Below, one piece after another: positions 59,680-64,000 of a stretch of 64,000 nucleotides of DNA. The notes under the pieces are model-generated. The model was not told where the DNA came from. It was given only the letters and a program-made list of their open reading frames with translations, and made no database searches. A program made the position numbers and the translations under genes. Position 1 is the stretch's first letter; each line of letters starts with the position of its first letter. Source of the stretch: Catenaria anguillulae PL171 (taxonomy: Eukaryota > Blastocladiomycota > Blastocladiomycetes > Blastocladiales > Catenariaceae); contig MCFL01000077.1 in the NCBI GenBank assembly GCA_002102555.1, forward strand, positions 46,928 through 110,927, in the 5' to 3' direction.

Positions 59680-62600
59680 GTGCATCCAAGCTGTTCAATG
59701 CAGTCATGTGGCAGCGTATTCAAGATGTGGCCGTTGAAAGGCAAGTGCTGCGTGGTGCTCGATTCTCAGCGCTCAAGGGTGCTGACACACGCCTCCCAAT
59801 CGACATTCCCCATGGTCTTATTGCCCAAGCGCAAGCAGCCGACGCTGAGGAGGAGTTGTGGGCGTATTCAGAGGACAAGTCGAAAGCATTTGACACTGTG
59901 CCGCATCACTTTGTACGCCTGGCGCTCTTGCGATTGCGTTTGCCAGTGCGATTTGTAGATTTCTACTGTCGCAACTTCCTAGATGGACGTACTGCGTCGG
60001 TGATCACGGCGTTTGGGTTAACAAGACGGATCCAGCTTCACTTAGGCATACCCCAGGGTGGCGTTGAATCACCGTTCCTATGGAACGCATTCTATGACAT
60101 TCTGCTGTGTGCAGTGGAAGAGAGTTGCGATGGTGTTGAGCTACTAATCAAGGAGCCAGACACAGGTGGTGGGAAGCCATTCGGAAGTGTGAAGGTGATT
60201 GGCCGTCGGCAGTATGTAGCGATTGGGTATATAGATGATGCAATCTTCTTTGCCAGGTCGCGCGAGCTGCTCCAACAGGTGGTGGACTTGGTCGATGCAT
60301 TCAACCTACTCACTCAGATGCGGGCAAATGCAAGCAAAGGCTTTGTGCTTGCGTTCAACACAAGAGACGGTGGAGTGGGGAGTGTGACGTCTAGAGGAGT
60401 TGAGGTGCCGCGCGCAGGCCCAGGCGAGGTGAAGAGATACCTGGGCGTATTTGTGGATGGATCGGGGCCAAGGAAGGCGACTGAAAAAGTGATGAGGGAT
60501 GCCGTCACAAGTGCGATCAACGTCCTGAGGACGAAACGGGTCCCAGCCAGGATTGTGGTATACATGATCAACTCAGCAATCATCCCCGCGGTTGCGTACT
60601 GTGCATTCGGTTACATCCCATCACCAACTTTCCTTGACCAGCTGGACGCGAAGCTCCGTGCAGTGGATCGAGCTGCGGCCCAATTACCATCCAACACACC
60701 ATTCTCGATTTTCTACGATGCAACTAGATACGGGCTCGCCTCCATCAAGCACACCATCCTTGCAGCTCGAGTCTCGCACCTTCGCTACTGTTTAAGCCAA
60801 CCCGTGCAGAGCGAGCGCTTTCAAGTCGCATGTGCCATATCCAGTCTTGCCCAACGTGCAGTCCGTTGGTGGGCCAACCCACTTTCGCACCCGCCAAGCC
60901 AATTTACATCAGCAGGTCTTCCTGCCTCTCAGATTCTGAATCTTCTCCCCCTCCTCTCCGGCTCTCACCTCCATTCACCTTGCTGGGCGTGCTGACCCTC
61001 TACGTGTTAGCCCAGTGGATGGCATCCAATTGGAGGCCGTTATTCCGTCGCCTGTTCTTCATACTTTGCGTTCCGTCTCCATGATGCTGGTGTTTGCTCA
61101 CTTTCTCCCCTCGCTTCCCTTTGTTGTTTTCATGACCAGGACAGTACTCCAGCACAGTATGCAAACGCGTTTGCCTCTATCCGACATTTGCTTGCCAAGA
61201 GATGCCCTCGCCGTGGTCGCCTGCACAATGCACTGGTTGCCTTGACCAATGCCGTGTCTGCCTGGTGCACATCTCTTGGCCCGATCTCTGCTCTGCCGAT
61301 ACAGCCCCGCCTGGCCCTCACTCTGTTGCACCATGCTGGCCAACTCATGGTTTTCTTGGGGGAGAACGGGTCGCCAACCTTTGGTGTGTGTGTTGCCGTT
61401 GATTCCTGTAACACGGTGAACGGACCAATCATCGCGCTGCGCCACCTCACAGAATGCACTTGCCTGATGCTTGACGAGGCCGAGGTGCCCCCAGGCCACA
61501 CTTTGCTCCACCTGTGCCTCAACTGAGGCGACATGGGTAGCTGCCAACTGGCGCAGGCAAATCGCGATGTGCCCGACTGCCTCGTCACCATCCCGCTCGC
61601 GTACACGCGCCCCATTTTGGCCAAGACTCTCACGGCGCGTCGCGACGGTGTGGACGCGTATGTTGTTCTCGCGCCCAACCACGAATTGCCCGAGCACTGC
61701 CCGTACATGTCCAGTTTCTTCCCTGGGTATGCGCAAGACGACATGGATGTAGACAGTGACAACGGCAGTGACGACGACCAGTGCCACCGTCCGACCTCGG
61801 CCTACTCAGATCCTCCACTCGCGAACGTCACACGGCTCCTTACAGCACACCATGGCATGATCCTTGACTGTTGGACTGATGGCTCGCTGCAGCTTGCCAC
61901 AGACGCGGACGACGCCGCCATGGGGCTTGGCGCTCACTGCCTCCAGCTTGACCTGGAAGTCATCGGCCGCTTGCCGCCTGCGCCAACCAGCTCATCGCGC
62001 CCCGAGGTTGCTGCTGTCATTGCCATTGTTGACAAGTTCCCTGCTGGATCGCATGTGCGTGTTTTCTCAGACTCGGCTGTCGCTGTGCAGGTTGTTCCCA
62101 TGTTTCTGGGCCTGCCCGGTGCCAAGGCGATTGGGCCACGTCACCCGTCGCCGCTACACGACTTGTTACTTGTCCTTCGTGCACTGGTCAAGGAAAAGAA
62201 GCTCGTGCTGGATCTCGTGAAGGTCAAGGGCCATGATGGGAATGCAGGGAACGAGAAGGCTGACGAGCTTGCCCGTTGTGGTGCAAATTGCCGGGAGGTG
62301 TACGCCTTTTCGCCACGGTTTCTGGACGCAATTGACTTCCGCGCGCTGGTGCAGGTAGGCCATGAGCTGGTATACGCGCAGGTGGGCCGCGCAATTCGGC
62401 GTCAAGCACAGATGCAATCCCGCATCAATTTGTACTCGTATATGCTCAAGTTGGTTGGGCAGCCTGACCTGATGGTGTTTGACGGGGCCATTCGTAATGG
62501 TCGCAAGGCATCGGCCATGTTCGCATCGTTTGCCGACGACGCATCAGTCACGTTCCGCGTCAAGGTTTTGACGAGTCGCCTGCCAACTCGTGCTCAACTC

Positions 62601-63332
62601 CACAAGTATTGGCCAGAGCCGGTGCCGTCCCCAAATTGTGTGCTCTGCGGTGCTCTCGACGATCAACAGCATTGGCTCAGGTGTCGCACACTTGCCAACA
62701 TGCTCTGGACGTGCCGATTGGATGTGCACGAGCAAGTCGTGGAGCTGTTACGGCGTCGCAGGATGACGGCACACCAAGCAGCAGCAAAGACACTCGTCGA
62801 GCGGCTAATGGATCCAGCCTTACGGGCAACTGCAGCATGCGTGGTTGAGGTTCGCCTACGACAACAATTTCCCAGCCTCGTGTCTATCCTTGCGCGAATT
62901 GTCTCAATTGCTTCCACGACCATCCAAACTGTGCTGTGGAAGGAGCGTTGCAGGCTCGTTGGACCAATTGAGCGACGCACGCCAGAAAATCCGCTTGCAG
63001 CCCATCGGCCCTGTCAATGTCCCCACTGTCGGGAAGCACGCGCCCCAGTGGCCCGGCAGCCGCCCATGAACCTTGCACTCGTTGCCGCACATTACATCTA
63101 CGAATGTCGAGCTGGTCGCTCGCCACTTGTTGGCTCCTTGGCCACCTCGCCTGTGCCCGTTTCCTTTGGCGAATGGCGGTTCCACGGCACCTTCCCAGGG
63201 CTCTCGACTCCCCAGTTCGGATTTGATCAATCACGGCAACGCTTCGCTACCCGTGCTGGGGTACAGTCAGGTACGCATTCTGTTTTCGTCCCCTCGCTAT
63301 CCCCTACTGCTGTCTCTGCGCTCGTGGCGTAA
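59680..63332 (+). pseudogene. LINE F ORF2: RT and RNase H
   Basis: RT core with FDTVPHHFVRLALLRLRLP, GIPQGGVESPFLWN and the active-site YIDDAIFFARS, all intact. A frame change near 60950 (before CWAC) and an in-frame TGA at 61524-61526, where LINE C has a Cys codon, break the frame. Then RNase H follows (DCWTDGSLQLA, SSRPEVAAVIA, VFSDSAVAVQVV, KVKGHDGNAGNEKADELA), CVLCGALDDQQHWLRC, and the tail shared with LINE C. Confidence 0.85.
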
Positions 63333-63735
63333 TCTTTCCTAGTCCTCCGATGCTTGCGGTTCATTTGACATGGCTCCCCCTTGTTTGTGCTCGAACTTTC
63401 TTGGCTCATTTTTGCATATTGTTTATGTTGTGCAACTGTGATGTGGTTGAGTGTTGACTTTTGGATTTTGTTACTCCTCTTCTGTCCACATCCTCTTTTC
63501 GCTCTCCTTCTTACCCTCTCCTTTGACCCCATGGCCAAGTGCCCCTACCACCAATTGCTTGCCATTTTCTCTGCTTGCTTTTGTCATCCGTTGAGTGTCT
63601 TGAATCGGTGACCTTCCTGCTCTTGTACCTACTTTCAAGACTTTGTGTTGGTTTTCAGCTTCAATACATGTGGTAGTGACCCAAAAAAAGGGAAACCATG
63701 TCAAATGAACAGCAAGCATCAAAGGACTGGGGAAT

Positions 63736-64000
63736 ACGCATAGAGCAACCCATGAATAAAAGCAATTACTACTCTTAGCAATCAATACAGCAGCTCAGTT
63801 TAACCCTAACCAGTCGCCCATCCGCCACCTACCATGACCGACACCATGGACGCTGATGCCATGGCATAGCTGATCATGGCGTGAGTGGGGCCGATGCCCC
63901 ATTCTGTCCATCAAGAGCCAGCCCTGGCCCACCTCCAACGCACATACAAGGTCTCTACCATTGTCAATGAGCACTCAGTCAATGGCACTCGGTTCTACAA
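63736..64000. other. Window end, unassigned
   Basis: Beyond the last recognisable LINE G sequence. It contains a short AACCCTAACC and a start-like stretch (MTDTMDADAMA, then stop). No gene or element is assigned. Confidence 0.3.

Larger units (their letters stand above)
57644..63689 (+). mobile_element. LINE F: 5'-truncated LINE inserted in LINE G, split by LINE E
   Basis: Target duplication gggaaaccatgtc at 57631-57643 and 63690-63702. It starts at the RT stretch LLECASKLFNAVMW, is interrupted after 11 bp by LINE E, and resumes at 59680. It runs through RT, RNase H and C-terminus to a stop at 63332, then a 3' UTR ending TACATGTGGTAGTGACCC plus A. Unlike LINE C and LINE D it lacks the 336-bp element. 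Confidence 0.9.
57004..63735 (-). mobile_element. LINE G: 3' fragment in minus orientation, split by LINE F
   Basis: The poly-T run at 57005-57013 is followed by the reverse complement of the LINE 3' UTR (CACTACCACATGTATTGAAGC), up to 57643. It resumes after LINE F at about 63703 (caaatgaacagcaagcatc) for some 30 bp, then the similarity to other copies fades. SINE2 copy 2 is inserted at 57127. Confidence 0.8.

Noticed and set aside
63799-63812. Telomere-like TTTAACCCTAACC
   Set aside because: Less than two repeat units. No array follows and the sequence continues normally.
1-64000. CRISPR array, bacterial operons or riboswitches
   Set aside because: No regularly spaced short direct repeats, and the gene structure is clearly eukaryotic.

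Overview
The window looks like nuclear DNA of an early-diverging (chytrid/blastocladiomycete-grade) fungus. The evidence is spliced eukaryotic genes with many short GT-AG introns (mostly 65-105 nt), a fungal-type mitochondrial ATP synthase b subunit (ATP4), Rad50, cytosolic AspRS and a P5B ATPase, together with non-LTR elements that carry RNase H and a Ty3 chromovirus. The exact phylum is an inference.

Layout. Positions 1-38,100 are host genes: a 5'-incomplete conserved unknown protein (+), a His-rich ZIP zinc transporter (+), a ~12.8-kb gene for a very large V/E/A/S-rich modular protein (-), RAD50 (-), an unrecognised spliced gene (-), aspartyl-tRNA synthetase (-) divergent from a PNUTS-like PP1-targeting protein (+), ATP4 (+) and a P5B cation/polyamine ATPase (+). 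Positions 38,100-64,000 are a retroelement nest. It holds a complete-looking Ty3/gypsy chromovirus (38,119-44,406) carrying a SINE inside a SINE, then at least five LINE copies in both orientations inserted into one another, a second SINE family, a short element shared by two LINE copies, and one good tRNA-Thr(CGT) gene sandwiched between LINEs.

Nesting, read from target-site duplications: SINE1b in SINE1a in the chromovirus; LINE H, a 336-bp element and LINE C all in LINE D; LINE E in LINE F in LINE G; SINE2 in LINE G.

Two themes matter for any reader. First, many conserved host genes show single-base frame breaks that look like bases dropped from the consensus, often in homopolymers, so the assembly is probably indel-prone and gene models need care. 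Second, the most novel item is the large minus-strand gene at 2,718-15,543. About ten exons, several near 230 nt and separated by ~70-nt introns, often encode a V/E-rich stretch followed by a Gly/Ala/Val-rich hydrophobic segment. It also has an N-terminal coiled coil and a tandemly duplicated helical domain near its C-terminus.
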